From: Symbiodinium natans
Taxonomy: Eukaryota; Sar; Dinophyceae; Suessiales; Symbiodiniaceae
Length of the DNA: 64,000 bases
Direction of reading: 5' to 3'
Assembly (NCBI GenBank): GCA_905221605.1
Contig: CAJNDS010002070.1
Span: 643,396-707,395 of the forward strand
Each line of letters begins with the position of its first letter. Positions within the stretch are counted from its first letter, which is position 1. A model generated the notes under the pieces. It had not been told where the DNA came from and searched no databases. It saw nothing but the letters and a program-made list of their open reading frames with translations. Both the position numbers and the translations under genes were made by a program. Of this stretch, positions 23,237 through 35,100 are shown one piece after another.

Positions 23237-26200
23237 GGCAAGGGTGTGCGGCTGGCGTACACTTCATCTTTGACTATAGTATTTTCGGACAATGTGGGGT
23301 GCTGAGGAAGGCACATCTACACAGTTCCGCTGAATAGACGAATCCAGATGAGGGACCCAGAGAGTGTTGAATACCTTGAATACCTTGAATACTTTGAACC
23401 AGTGTCGAATGCCATGGAATTCAAAGGGCTGCTGTCACTGCTGTCTGTTCCCTGGTGCACGAAGCGCCCCAGAAACGTAGCTTGGAACCCTGAGATATGT
23501 CTGGGCAGTACAAGTTTTTGAGCTTGGGTCCGCTGGCTTCAGGGTGCCTCAGGGATTCGAACTCCGAGGTTGGCACCATCTGGGACGTCTGGAATCAGGC
23601 CCTCGTGCTTTCTGATTTCTTGCATCTATCCTCAACTTTGGCGACATTCCCCCCCCCCCCCCCCCGCCAGCCACATGCTGTGCATAATTCGACAAGGACC
23701 CCCTTGGGCAAGAATCGGTATCGAATCGGTTCAGAAGCCTGAAACCCGCACATTTCTCGGCCTGATTATGATGGTCTCTCCATCCCACACAACCCCCCGC
23801 CAAAAAAGCATGAAAATAATCAGAATAACAGTAATATAAGAGCAAACTTGAGCTTGTGTATGCACCGCCTTGGGTTCAGCATCAGCGTTTCGACGAACTT
23901 CTGGTCCTGGCTATCATCACTTTGGCATCACAAATCCTGAAGCGGAGCATCCCGAAGCCCAGTCCGAGTCCCTTTGCAATCTCAAGCAGGGGCATGTTGT
24001 AGTGGCGCACCCTCCAGATTTGGAGTACTCCGTGCCACCATGTTCAATCTACAGCATCCTATCGCACCTGTCGTACCCAAAGAAACATAGTGCACGAAAA
24101 CTTTTCAATCTACAATCATGCAAAATGCCATGCAGGCAAAAGCATGTGCAGACCCGATGCTTTACCCTTGGCAGGCATAGTAGTCGATATGGCCGGCCAG
24201 AGCCCTGCCTCGTGACAGTCATGCGCTGCGGGGGTTGGGTGTTGCAGGGTCAGACGTCCAACCCAAGTTCCGGCTTACAGTGTTCCGGGCCTTGGAGTTA
24301 GCGTTGTCCTGCTTCAGGTGTAAGTTTAGGGTCCTCTGAGGTCTTAAAGTCGGGGCTTACAGTGTTGAGGTTCCTGCTCTGATCTTACCAGTTGTGGAAT
24401 GCCACGTCGCCTGTATGCCTCAGAGAAAGCTTATGCACTGTTAAACTGCGAAAGTCCCATCAAAGCAATTGTCAGAAACGCACGTGTCGTTTCACAGAGG
24501 TCCATGGCCTCGGCAAAGTTAGACGGCCCTGCGGTTTCACAGAGGATCGAGTTTTTGATGATTATCTGAATGCCTCTATGCAGCCCCTGTGTGTGTGTGT
24601 GCATGTCACTAAAGGGCAGCTCTTGCTTCCAGCAGTCCCATGCTGTCTAGGCTAGGCCTAGACGGCCCCCTCATTTCTTTGATGGCCTTCTCGATGAGTA
24701 GGGTGTTCGGGGCGCGTTTCCTGCGCAATTCGGGATGACTGCGCGCACAGGCTCCTTAACAGCTAGACCCTCCCCTTCTCAAGCCCCGCCCAAACCGTAC
24801 AACAAAAGGAAAGGTTTTTGCAGGTTAACCCTCCCCGGAAACCTTTCCGAAAGCGATCTCCCATAAGGGAGAGGACGAATGCCCCTAAAGGTGTGGCTCC
24901 CCGGCCCTGGCAGCGCGGCATAGTCGGCTTGCGGGCAGCCCCGGCGTTTGCAGTTGTAGCTCCAGTCTGGGTCCCCGAATGCTAGCGCAGCACAGAAGGT
25001 AACGCCGAAACGCATTTTTGGACACCCTATGAAAACTTGTTGCCTTCTTACAAAACCTTGCCGGCACTCATCAGCAGTCCAAAAAATTAGTGCCAAAATT
25101 GGTCAATGAAGTAAAGACCCAGTAAAGACCCCGGCTGAGGCTCAGGAGGGGCGCCTGCTCTGCCGCGAGGCAGCACGGAAGAGCGGTGACGGCAGCGAGG
25201 CGGTTTAGGGGTTCAGGGTCGTACAGGTCAAAATCAGTTTTTCGGCGTGGTCAACATGCAGCACACTCACTCAGCGCCCTACGACAAATTACCACTTCGC
25301 ACATCCCCTGTCCTTAAAACCCAACTCAGGGTGCTGTTTCATGCTGGTTCAGAGTTTCCGGTTCTATGGAACCCGTAAACCAGAAGCGCAGGGGGATCTA
25401 AGGCAGCACACAGTGACGCGAGCTGAACTTGTGAAGTCCAGTAACCCCGAGAGTGCAACCCAAAGCTCTGAACATCAGCCCAGGGTTTGAGGGCTTGCTC
25501 TGGTTTTGAAGGCTTTAGGTTTGTGTGAGGTGCCTGAGAGGTTGCCACAGTTCAAAGACCTGAGGGTTTAAGTCTACATTTGGTCACAGACGCGCATGAC
25601 ATGTGTCACCAGGCAAGTCTGGATGCTAAGCTTTCCTGGGTGACGAACTGCGCACACAGTGCAGAGATGTGGCACCGAATTCAGCAGGGCATAGAGCATA
25701 GCAGCCCACATGTGACAAAAGAAGAACCTAGAATGCCAAAACCTGCAGGAGCTCCAGCTCTTTGGCAGCAGGACGTCTCCGGCAGCCATGATTGCAGGAG
25801 AAAGGGCTGGGGTTTGGGAGAGGGACAAGCCTTTGACATCCAAAGGCCTATGCTTCATGTCCATTCGGCAGACGCAAACTGCAAGTCATCCATACGCAGA
25901 AGAGCAGTCCTGTTCAGATTCCGGATGAGTCCGAAGCCTTGAGAGGTCCGCGCCAAAACCAAATTTATTTACCGCCTTCAACACCTCCTTTGCTGCAACA
26001 GGACCCCTGATAGATGGACCTCGGTGGGCCGAGGCGGTTCCGAGGTTAGGCTGTCCTTCGAATTGTCAAAAATGTTGGGTTTTCGAGATCATCGCTTGCA
26101 TCACATGGTTTGCTAACCAGTATCGTTCTTCTGGCAACCTGATCCACAGGGGCATGGTAAACAAAGTCCTTGGGTTGTTCTTTTCTCCGGCGCGAAGGCC

Positions 26201-26442
26201 CTGGGGCATTTTGTCTGAAAAGTGCGGACGAAGAAAGCCCCATGTGACACTGACGCTCTTCAGCGGTGGGGTGTGAATTTGTACTGATCGGACTCATCGT
26301 TCTATGTCTCGGTCAGGAGCCAAATTGAAGACCTGAGATGCTCTCCACTGGAAGAGCACAGAGGGGTGAAAAATGGACCTTTGGAGGGCCCCGCAAATTC
26401 AAAATTCCCGTTTCGACAGGACTTGGGCAAGCCGATCATACT
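23237..26442. other. Non-coding stretch with ambiguous frames
   Basis: Holds a three-fold GAATACCTT repeat near 23368, a C tract at 23650-23664 and a GT microsatellite near 24591. Open frames of 85-143 codons (23870-24301, 24392-24655, 25580-25942) lack splice or domain support. Confidence 0.4.
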
Positions 26443-26586
26443 CGGCGTGGCTTCGACTTTATGGCTGTACTGCTACCGAGTGATCGCCATCGCGTTTTGC
26501 AAAACGTACGTGACGATGAGGAGTCCTCGCGCTTGGATTGGCAACAGTGGTGCGATGAGCATGATACTTGCACGGCGGGCCTTTGA
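26443..26586 (+). CDS. Possible exon, acidic
   Basis: Within an open frame ending at 26586 the segment FDFMAVLLPSDRHRVLQNVR, then DDEESSRLDWQQWCDEHDT, has strong protein character. A second plus-strand frame over the same bases has a membrane-like composition, so which frame is used, if any, is not settled. Confidence 0.2.
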   Translation, partial: RRGFDFMAVLLPSDRHRVLQNVRDDEESSRLDWQQWCDEHDTCTAGL

Positions 26587-27015
26587 GCTTTACCTCTAAA
26601 AAGTCCACGCTTCTCTGCCGGGTTCTTGAGAGTTGGGGGATGATCGACTGCAGCTTGAAGGGTTGTCTGGGAACTGCGAAGCACCCGGTCTGCGGCATCA
26701 CCGTACTAGGATTTGCCGCTTGTGTCTTGGGACAGATGTTAATCTTGCAACATCTAGTTTGCTTGAATGCTAGAATGCGAGGCGCTGCATCCTGCAAAAC
26801 TGGAAGCCCTAAAGCACACAAGCCATAGCCCTGAACGGCCAAGACCTTGAAATACCCTGTGGCTTTAGCCCTTTCCTAAACCTCAAAACTGGTATGTGCA
26901 ACATCCCTTTAGCAAGCAAACAAACGGTTGCTTTTCCCAGTGGTCACGAGCATTGAAGCGCCGACATACAACAAACTCTGAAGTCTTGAACCTCGCAAGG
27001 CGGTCAGGGCGGACC

Positions 27016-27187
27016 CGCAGGAGGCTGTCCAGGAACCCGTCCAGGAACCTGTCCTGGAACCTGCTCAGGAACCTGGCCAGGAACCTGGCCAGGAACCTGG
27101 CCAGGAACCTGGCCGGGAACCTGGCCGGGAACCTTTCCAGGAACCCGGCCAGGAACTTGTCCAAGAACCTGGCCAGGAACTCGGCAA
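27016..27187. repeat. 12-bp minisatellite, GGAACCTGGCCA family
   Basis: About 14 imperfect copies of a 12-base unit (consensus AACCTGGCCAGG), variants including CCGTCC, CTGTCC, GCTCAGG. The unit is a multiple of three and has no stop on either strand: plus reads (LARN)n, minus reads (VPGQ)n. The most regular copies lie in the middle. Confidence 0.9.
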
Positions 27188-28663
27188 CCTTCTTTATAGT
27201 TAAGGAATGTGCATGTTAGAGGTTTACCGTGCGGGTCTTGGTTTGGGGATTCCAAGGAGCAGGAATTTTGCGTCGGTGCCCATGTTTTACCCCCATGTTT
27301 GGTAGCGTGCTCGAGTTGTAGAATATCAAGATTGGGGCTTTGTTTTGGGCACCGGAGGCGACGTACAGACTGAGTTTGGTAAGGACGTTGAGCGTTTGCC
27401 GGTTTTATCGGGTGTGGGGCTTGAGTTCTCGGTTTTGGCCACTGAGCACATATCAAAGCTCAGAGCATGACGCTAGATTCTATACCCCCGGCTGGAAAGC
27501 CTTGTCCCAACCTCTTCCAGTCATCCGTAGTCTCGTCCTCGAAGCGCCGTCAAACATAGGGTTCTATGCCTCCAACGCGTAGGGCATAGGGTATGCCTTC
27601 AAACCCTTACTTATCTGGTACTGCACTCTGTCCTACACCCCTGAACCCTTCCAGGCCTTGGGGCTGAGTCGTTCGAGGCCTGTTCAATCTCATGCTTCAG
27701 GGCAAGATCCAGGTTTTCTGTTTGAGATTCGTCTCAGGTATCTGCCTTTGAATTCCTTGAAATCTGAGCCCTACAGGGTGGGTTTCGGTTTTGCGAGAGG
27801 CTTTTTGTCAAAGCGTCTGCTGAGGCACGAACGTAGATATTGGAGAAGCAATATCTACTTGCAGTTTAAAGTTTGAAGCATGATGCCGTTTCATGTGTGT
27901 TCCGCTGGGGGCTTTGAGCTGCTGGAGTGTCGTTTAGGCATCACTCGTGAACCCAGAGCATTGAACATTGCGGCTCACAACTTGCTGCTGCATTCTCGTC
28001 TACCGTAAAACTTGTGCCATAGAAGCCACGTGCTCAAAAGGTCGCCTATTCCGAGTTTCAAGTGCCTGGGAGCCCCGGAAGCCTTAAGCATCAAGCTTGC
28101 AAGGCTTGCAAAAGGTCTAAGCTGAAACGCCCTGAGCCAGTACTGTAGCCTGCGCGGCCTAAACACGTAGCATCTTGTGATCTAGCCGGTGTCTGCAGAT
28201 TCTCTCAAACGAGTGTCAGACAAGACGAAGGCTTCAACTGAAAGGGCCCGTTATCAGTAAAGAGAGATACCTAACAGCGCATTGGCTGCGCCTCCCGCTA
28301 TGGCGGACACTTTGCGCCGGCCGCTGGGCCCCCTGGGCCCAAGCCGGGCGCCGGTTCCGATTCGAAGGAGACGTGACGTCAGGCAAGCGAAAGCAGTGAA
28401 AGCGCTTGCAGTTTGATGTTTTTGTTTGGGGTTGTTGTGGGTTTTTCCCGCCAAGAGCGGGTGTGGCGTAGCATGCGTAGCAAGGCTCAGAGAGAAATGC
28501 AGAAGCCTTAACATGTAAAAGGCAGTGCGCAAACCCCGATAAACATGCCCGATGACAACCCCCAGAAGCCCTCTGAACCGTCCGTGGCCCCTTGGAAAGC
28601 CTGCACATCCCGCACCCAAAAACTCAGCCCCCGAAAGCCTCAAGCCAGCCGCCACAACGTCAG

Positions 28664-28738
28664 GCATGACGTGATCTTGGGCGGCTCAACCTCCGAGGTG
28701 CCCGAGGGCTCTGAGGAGGAAGCGTGGATGCACGAAGC
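28664..28738 (+). CDS. Possible internal exon, acidic
   Basis: Between AACGTCAG and a consensus donor GTAAGC, the frame reads HDVILGGSTSEVPEGSEEEA plus WMHEA. The GTAAG donor is the best feature. It lies on the same strand as the ketosynthase-like gene and may be one of its upstream exons, or belong to another gene. Confidence 0.35.
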
Positions 28739-28830
28739 GTAAGCGAGCACCATGCGATGTCATCTTCTTGAGGGCTCCCCAAGTCCTCCACCCCAAAACT
28801 CGGCATCCGCCGCAAACCTTGTCACCCAAG

Positions 28831-28905
28831 GAAGAGGAGGAGGCATCAGGGCGCACGGCTCCGCTGGTGCAAGACGTCTCAGGTGGCATCACTCTGAGCC
28901 AGGAG
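28831..28905 (+). CDS. Possible internal exon, acidic
   Basis: Exactly 25 codons in phase 0 between CACCCAAG and a GT donor (CAGGAG|GTGGGA). Begins EEEEASGRTAPLVQDVSGGI. Low-complexity acidic start and a compact second half. Follows the previous candidate on the same strand by about 90 bases. Confidence 0.33.
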
Positions 28906-30396
28906 GTGGGATTTCCCCACGACCTGTCGCGAGTCGCAGCTTTAAGCCACAGGAATACTTACGATGCCACGTCCGAAACAAGGCCCCAGGCTAGAAGTCC
29001 AAGCCCCGATGCCTCCTTGGGTTTTTGGAAAGCCGGAAAACGCGCAAGGCCAATATAGTATGATCCTGTTGAGCCCCCGAAAAGCCTCAAGCTAAACCCT
29101 AGACATGAACATCTTATCCTTGCAGCTCGGCAAAAACCCCTAGCAGTCTTAAACGTCTCAATTTGAATCCAAACAGGTGATGAAGAGAGTCCTCATGTCC
29201 CTGCTGGGCAAGGGCTTTTGCCTCCTGGGCCTGGGTGGGCCACACCAGGAGAGACTTTGAGTATGTGTTGGGGACAAGTAGAGGGGGGGGGAGGGGGGCC
29301 ACTTAGAACTGCCGGGGCCTAGAGGTTCAGTGAGTTCTCGCACCTGCAAAGTCTCAGAAGGGTGCTTCAGGGAGCTGCAGCTTCAACACTCGATGCCACA
29401 GCTCCAGAAACTCCAGATTCCTGCAGTGCTGTTCAGAGGCTGGGAAGCTGGAGGCTAGGAGGCCAAACGATCACATTCCCAAGTTGCTTACTGTAGACCC
29501 ATCCGATCATTTTCAGTGCATGCCGCCCATGGGTTCTGCTTGCAGTCACAGAACGGAAGACGGGTAAGCAACCTATCGGGGGATAAGTGGCGTCCCCACT
29601 TGAGTGGGGAAGGCAACGCGCTACTCGAGTCCGAGGACCCACGAAATCCGAGTGGGAGACAGCAGCTCAACTGTCCCACAAAGTGTTCACGGAGTGCGCA
29701 ACCTCCGAGCAGGAAGTACGTCGTTGAAAAGATTCCAGGGCGAAAAGGCCAGTGTCATCTGCTTCAAAGAAACCCAAAGAAGACTCGCAGCATGGCACAG
29801 GAAACCGTCGACGCAGCCCGCCTCGATGCCTTGCGGCTGGTGCAGGATTCTTTGGTCTGTCGAAAGAAATACTCGAGAGTACGTCTGGCTCAGGGTCCGA
29901 CATTTCTTATCATGGCGTGTAGCTTTTGCAGCTAGCCTCTGGGGCAGTGAAGACTTTGGCCGATGGGGGGTTCTCTTTTGAGCTTCACCTTTTGTAAACC
30001 CTTGGAACTTAAGCCAGAATACGGAGCTTTTGTTGGAGCGTTGAGGAGAATGAGGGAGCCGACTTCAAACCGCCGCCTTCACTCATCGTGGACGGCCTTC
30101 TGGGCGAGGAGGGCTCTGCGGAGATCCCCTGTGCGAAAAGACAGAGCGTGTTTTGGGACTTTTGTGGGGGAACCGTTGAGGGGCTTTTGGGGTTGGGGCG
30201 CTTTGGAGTTAGTCGTTTCTGGAGTCGGTTGGCTTTTGGTGCTTCGGGGTTTGGAAGACAAGAGGGGAGGGGGAGTTCGCCCAAGCTCCCGAGACCTTGA
30301 CTTGCCGGCTCCCACCAAGGCGAAGCGCGAAGGCCCTTTCGTTCAAGGCTGAAAAGTCCAAGAAGTCCAAAAATCGCCCCAAGAAGTCCAAGGATC

Positions 30397-30489
30397 ATGA
30401 ATCTCGACGGCTTCAACTATGAGAAGGCCGAGAAGATGGGCCTGCAAGCTGCCGACGAGCTCCTGGAGAAGATGGGAAGCCAAGCCTGA
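30397..30489 (+). CDS. Possible short coding segment, helical
   Basis: ATG-initiated 30-codon frame, MNLDGFNYEKAEKMGLQAAD followed by ELLEKMGSQA and TGA. Very regular amphipathic helix. A neighbouring frame just upstream is Lys/Ser-rich. Could be an exon of the gene that follows; not proven. Confidence 0.25.
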   Translation: MNLDGFNYEKAEKMGLQAADELLEKMGSQA

Positions 30490-30737
30490 ACAGTGTTGAA
30501 AAGCTTGGAAACCCCCTCTCACGGCCATCCGCTCGATCTCTTTTTGAAGTACAGGAAGAGTAGGTACGAAAACCGGACACTTAGCGCGCAAACTCACACC
30601 GCAAATGTTTGCATGGTACATCTTGTCACATTTATGGAGTTTATGAGTTGGACAAAGGAGAGAAGGGTCAGTCTTGCTGTTGGAGCACAGCGTGTTGGTG
30701 CTGAGAGCTGCCAAGGAAATGAGTTGGCAAGAGTAGA

Positions 30738-30924
30738 CTCCATGCTGCAGAGCCACGTCAGCAGCCGTTCTTCCTTGATCCTCCACAAGGCGCCGAGAGT
30801 TCCCCGAGAGGTCCCAAGCAAAAAAAACGCCCGAAACGAAGGAGGAAATCAAAACAACAGCAAGCGTCGCAATCAACCGCGCTTGAGAGCGGAGGGCCCC
30901 AAATTTAGCGTTGAAGGTTTGTTG
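30738..30924 (-). CDS. Possible exon with an ankyrin-like end
   Basis: On the minus strand, after an acceptor-like CTGTAG, the frame has a hydrophobic segment (LIATLAVVLISSFVSGVFFA) and then DQGRTAADVALQHG. The second piece resembles the ankyrin G-x-T-A-x-x-x-A-x-x-x-G pattern, but only one partial repeat is seen. It is antisense to the other candidates around it. Confidence 0.22.
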
Positions 30925-31289
30925 TTGCTACAGCTGTTGGAACTGTGCAGCACAGCATAGAGCTTCCAAAGGAGCTGGTTTGCTGCCAGGCTCTCACTTC
31001 TGAGAGGCTTCTCAACAGTCGCTCTCAAGATCCTGTCGAACACGTGCATCACGCTGTTTTTATCTTCGCCCTACAGGATCCTCGAAGGTATGATGTGTCA
31101 ACAGGCCCCAAGACCCTTCCATTCTCTGCACTGGAGAGCCCCACGTGTGGGAAACCCGAATCCCCAAACCCCCGATACCCCAAACAACAAACCCTCATAG
31201 GACCCAACGCGCCCTCTAAGTGATATCAGGAGCGAGGAGTTAAAGGCAAGTGCGACCTTTGTTTTCAAGAGATCGGAGCTCGAAAGAGG

Positions 31290-31352
31290 CGGGGATCCCC
31301 CTCGACTGCGATGTTCCGGAGCTCACCCCAGTTGGTTGCCAAAAGTGGCTCG
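31290..31352 (+). CDS. Possible N-terminal exon of the KS-like gene
   Basis: The frame reads LDCDVPELTPVGCQKWLEA before a GT or GC donor (GAGGCCAG|GTTT). It is on the same strand, 750 bases before the first well-supported N-terminal exon. Protein-like, but the join to the next exon is out of phase unless another exon lies between. Confidence 0.35.
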
Positions 31353-32098
31353 AGGCCAGGTTTGGGATTGCTGGGGGAATTTCAATTTAGGTACCTCAGG
31401 AAACTGCAAACACTGCACCTTATAATCCCTTGCTGTGCTTGTACAGAACCTGAACCATAAATCAAACAACTAGGGATGCTTGTGGTTTTGTGGTCGCTTG
31501 GCGTTGTTCGTGTTGATCGCCTGTGGTGTTAACTTGGGGTAGTCTGCCCAGAAGCTTCAGGGCGTGACTTGCACTACCATGGGTGGCTTTAAGCACATTG
31601 TGCACGGTATTCCTTCTTCAAATTTGAGGAGACGTCCGCGTGTGTCAGCATACGACATGCATCTTGGAAGTAGGCTGGCAGGTCTGGGAGAAAGCAAGAG
31701 CCACGTGAAACGGTCGATGAACTTCAGTTCACGACTCGTTTCAGTAGGACTCTGCGAATACAACATAGGCCTAGGGAAATGCGCACAGAGGGAACATAGA
31801 GCGGCGACGAGAGGGTAGAAACGGGTAGAAGCTGCACACGAAATCGACACAAGCAGACACATCCAAGGATGCATTCACGTTCTAGTCATTACCCCGCCCC
31901 AAAACCCAAAACTCATAACACCTTCACATACAAAAGAGCGAGGGAGTGCCCCGTCAAACAACACACCAACGATTGCAAACCCCAGGATCCTGTCACCCCG
32001 AAAGTACAGTCCTGAAAAGCGCTGCATCGTCCTGAGCCTGAAACCTCCCCAGGTCCTGGGCCACAGCCGGCTGATGCTGATCCTCTTCCTGGGGCCAG

Positions 32099-32154
32099 GT
32101 TATGGCCGCCTAGAGTTTCAGCCCTTGGATGCCGAGGGCGTGGAGCCCTACGAG
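32099..32154 (+). CDS. KS-like gene: N-terminal exon
   Basis: Encodes [18 protein letters not shown] between CCAG|GT and a GC donor (TACGAG|GCCTTG). Ends in phase 0, matching the next exon at 32438. Its own upstream partner is unresolved because the exon begins with two bases of a split codon. Confidence 0.55.
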
Positions 32155-35100
32155 GCCTTGGACATCCTTTGAGTCCTCAATCGGTTTTGCACGCAAGCAT
32201 GGTTCCTACAAGGCTGCCGTAAGGCTTCAAGCAACGGAAGGAGTGAAAACCAAACAGCCCCGTAAGCCGGGCCCCGTAAATAAACCCTTTGCAGGGGTGA
32301 GTCGAGGTGTTCTTGTCTTTTCCAGTCTTCTCCTGCCTTGGGGCGGATCTAGGCCATTTAGGCCCGAAAGGGACCCTCAACCATACACACGTGTTGGAGA
32401 GCAACTTCTGCTTGGGCCTTGTTGTGACCCCTGCGAGGTTGACGTTGGCCCTGGGACTCTCGCAATTGTGCGGGCAGATGGTGTGAGCCACAGGTGGGAC
32501 GCCGTCAATCTGAGGGCTCAGAATCCGAAGAGGTAAGCTTCCTTGAAGAATTCTGCAGGCCTTCATTCCAAACAGAACGTAGGCACCATGACGCGGAACT
32601 TTGAATGAACTACGCCACCCATGCTGGTATATGGCAGAGACTCATTCAGCAAACACAAGCAGACCTGGGAAAAATCCTGCGACCCGCAGGTTTTTTTCTA
32701 CAGCGCGGAGCCTTGCCGTGAGCTGCTTCCTGCTCGAGGACAACAGTGAACCCGAACCGCGAAGACCCGGGTAGATTCTGGTAGGGTCGTAGCGCTAGTC
32801 TCATCGGCGTTATGACCGCTACTGCTACCACTGTGGAGAAGGGTTCCGTAGTATTCCTGATAGGTGATCCTGTTACAGCCCTGGTATATCGGAGCACATC
32901 CTCACTTGAGTACGCAAGTAATAGGCCGGAAGGGAGGGATTGACGGAGAACGCGACACGTTTTGAATTCCTGGTTTTGAGTCCGGCATTTTTGGCATGCC
33001 GGCTTCAAGGAAAAATGAGCAGAGGCACAAAAACCGACTACAGAACAAATGCCTTGCTCAGCAACACAGCTGGGGGGGGTCGGAGCAAAAGATGCAGAGG
33101 TCGCAGCGGTTCTCATGGTATTTGCAACGACTCGGGACGTCAGTGCAGCCAAACTGCAAAAGGCGTTGGCTCCGATGTATTACGTCGGTATCTGAAGCTC
33201 GGCCTCGCACCAGAGACGCCACGGAGGCTCGAACATTACACCCCTTCTTGAATGCTTTCGAGCCGTTGGGAATCCGCGAAAACTAAAGGCTTAAGGACTC
33301 GCTTCCATGAATCTGCAAATTTTCCCCGCTTTGTGGCCTGCACATTTTTTATGACAAGTTGCATGGTATTACGAGAACGGCACGAACCGCCTGTCTTCTG
33401 GGGTGTGGCTTGCATCTCGCTAAAGAACTTGAAGCGAGAAAACTCAAGCAACCAACAATCAATCCAGAACTCCTGGCTCAGCTAGAAAACTCTGAAATTT
33501 GAGTTTTTTGTTTTGGGGTTTGATTGTTGGTTCTTCTTTGCCGCACAACAGAAAACCGACAAGCCACATGTTGCTCTTGGTGCAGCTGGGCGGGCTGAGT
33601 CAAGGTCAGAAGGTCATCGGCGGGGGTGCCATATATTGTTGCTTGTAGCAAACATTTTTGTAGAACTCTTCGTTGTCGCCTCCTGTTTCAGCACGTTTTT
33701 TGTTTTAACACTTTCGGGACACCCGCCGTCCAGTCCCTTCAAGGTACTTGAAATTGGTTTTCGAAATTTTGGAACACAATTTTTCAAAGAGCAGCCAACA
33801 GAACTCCGTCAAATAGAAAGAGAGTCTTACGTGCATAGATATATAGCCATGATACAATAAAGCAAAGCCCCCTGCAAGGATGCAGCGGCGACCTGGCGGC
33901 GGAGATTCGGTGTTCCATTGGTGACCACACCGGTGGCCTGATTCACATTCCAAGTGTTCTTTGCAGTGTTGAAGATCGGCTTTCTGGTGTCGAGGGTTTT
34001 TGAAAACTTCGAGGCAAGCTCTTCCCACACAAGGACCTGAGCCTGGGTAAAAAACTTCCCGTCGACACCGGTAACCCAGGCTCAGCTCCGCCCGCACCAG
34101 CTGCACATGACCTTAAAGCAAAGCATCACAAAGGAGCTAACCAAAAGACTTAAGCATTGCTGACGCCCTCTCTGCCCCCACCATACCAAACGAAAGAGAA
34201 AGAGAGAGACAGAGAGAAAAGGAGAGAGAGTTCTCCTCCTGCTTCGCATGGATTGAGGGTCTCTGTCATGCATGGGAATTGTTGCAGGATGTTCTAGTGT
34301 TGTCCTGGGTTTTTGCAGAGTGAGGGTTTATAGCGGCCGGGTGATGTAAAGCATTTGTCAGACCTTCAGCTGGCCGCCCATTCAACATCTTGTCTGTCTA
34401 GCCTTGTTAGTGTAAAGATCTCAGTGATGGGCATAGTTCATGTCTAGGGGCGGCCAATCGGCTCAACTGACCAGCCATCCCCCCAACACACGAAAGTTTT
34501 TCTTATCCAGGTTTGCCGCGATCTCATGGATTGGGCCAAGGAGCGATGGGAGCTCGCGAGAAGGCTTGATGGGATGTGCGACGTTTGATTGGGCTTAGAG
34601 TTCTAGAAGGGTGTTTAGAGTGACTTCCAGGGTTGGCTTTGGTAGATATGACTCCAGAGCCCTAAACCCTCCAAGACCTATCCCTAGAAACCTCTGTCTC
34701 CTCTCACGATTGATATCAGCCATGCCCCTTCTCGAAAGAAGTTCCTTTTCCGGCCATGGTCCTTTTGGGCCATGTAGCTTATGAGACAAGGGCTGGCCAA
34801 AGGCCGGACTCTCCTTTCCACATGAGAGAAGAGCAAAAAGAACTCTGATCCGAAACTCGAATCTTAGCCCGCATCTTCAAGCTCCAAGATCTTACATCCC
34901 GCAAAGGCTTCACTTCTCGAAGATCAAGTTCCGTCAACCTTCCGCATGCCCCAGGCAGCAGAGCGTGAGCCAAGATGACGCCCTAGACCTGCCCCCACAG
35001 TGGCAACGCATGGCGCACCAAGTTTACCAGGTTGGCCCTCAGGCAGGCTGTTTTGGGTTCGAGGGCGGGTCAGGACTGTTGGGTTTGGTCCGGTTTGGGG

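Noticed and set aside
23548-23575. A second tRNA T-loop-like GGATTCGAACTCCGAGG
   Set aside because: The stem pairs only partly and the rest of a cloverleaf is missing.
30009-30416. Minus-strand frames of 135 and 79 codons
   Set aside because: Two overlapping frames are both open and Pro/Ser-rich; neither has a splice signal or motif to choose it.
32646-33152. A 168-codon minus-strand frame
   Set aside because: Overlaps a helical plus-strand segment in the ketosynthase-like gene; Cys/Ser/Pro-rich translation without motif.
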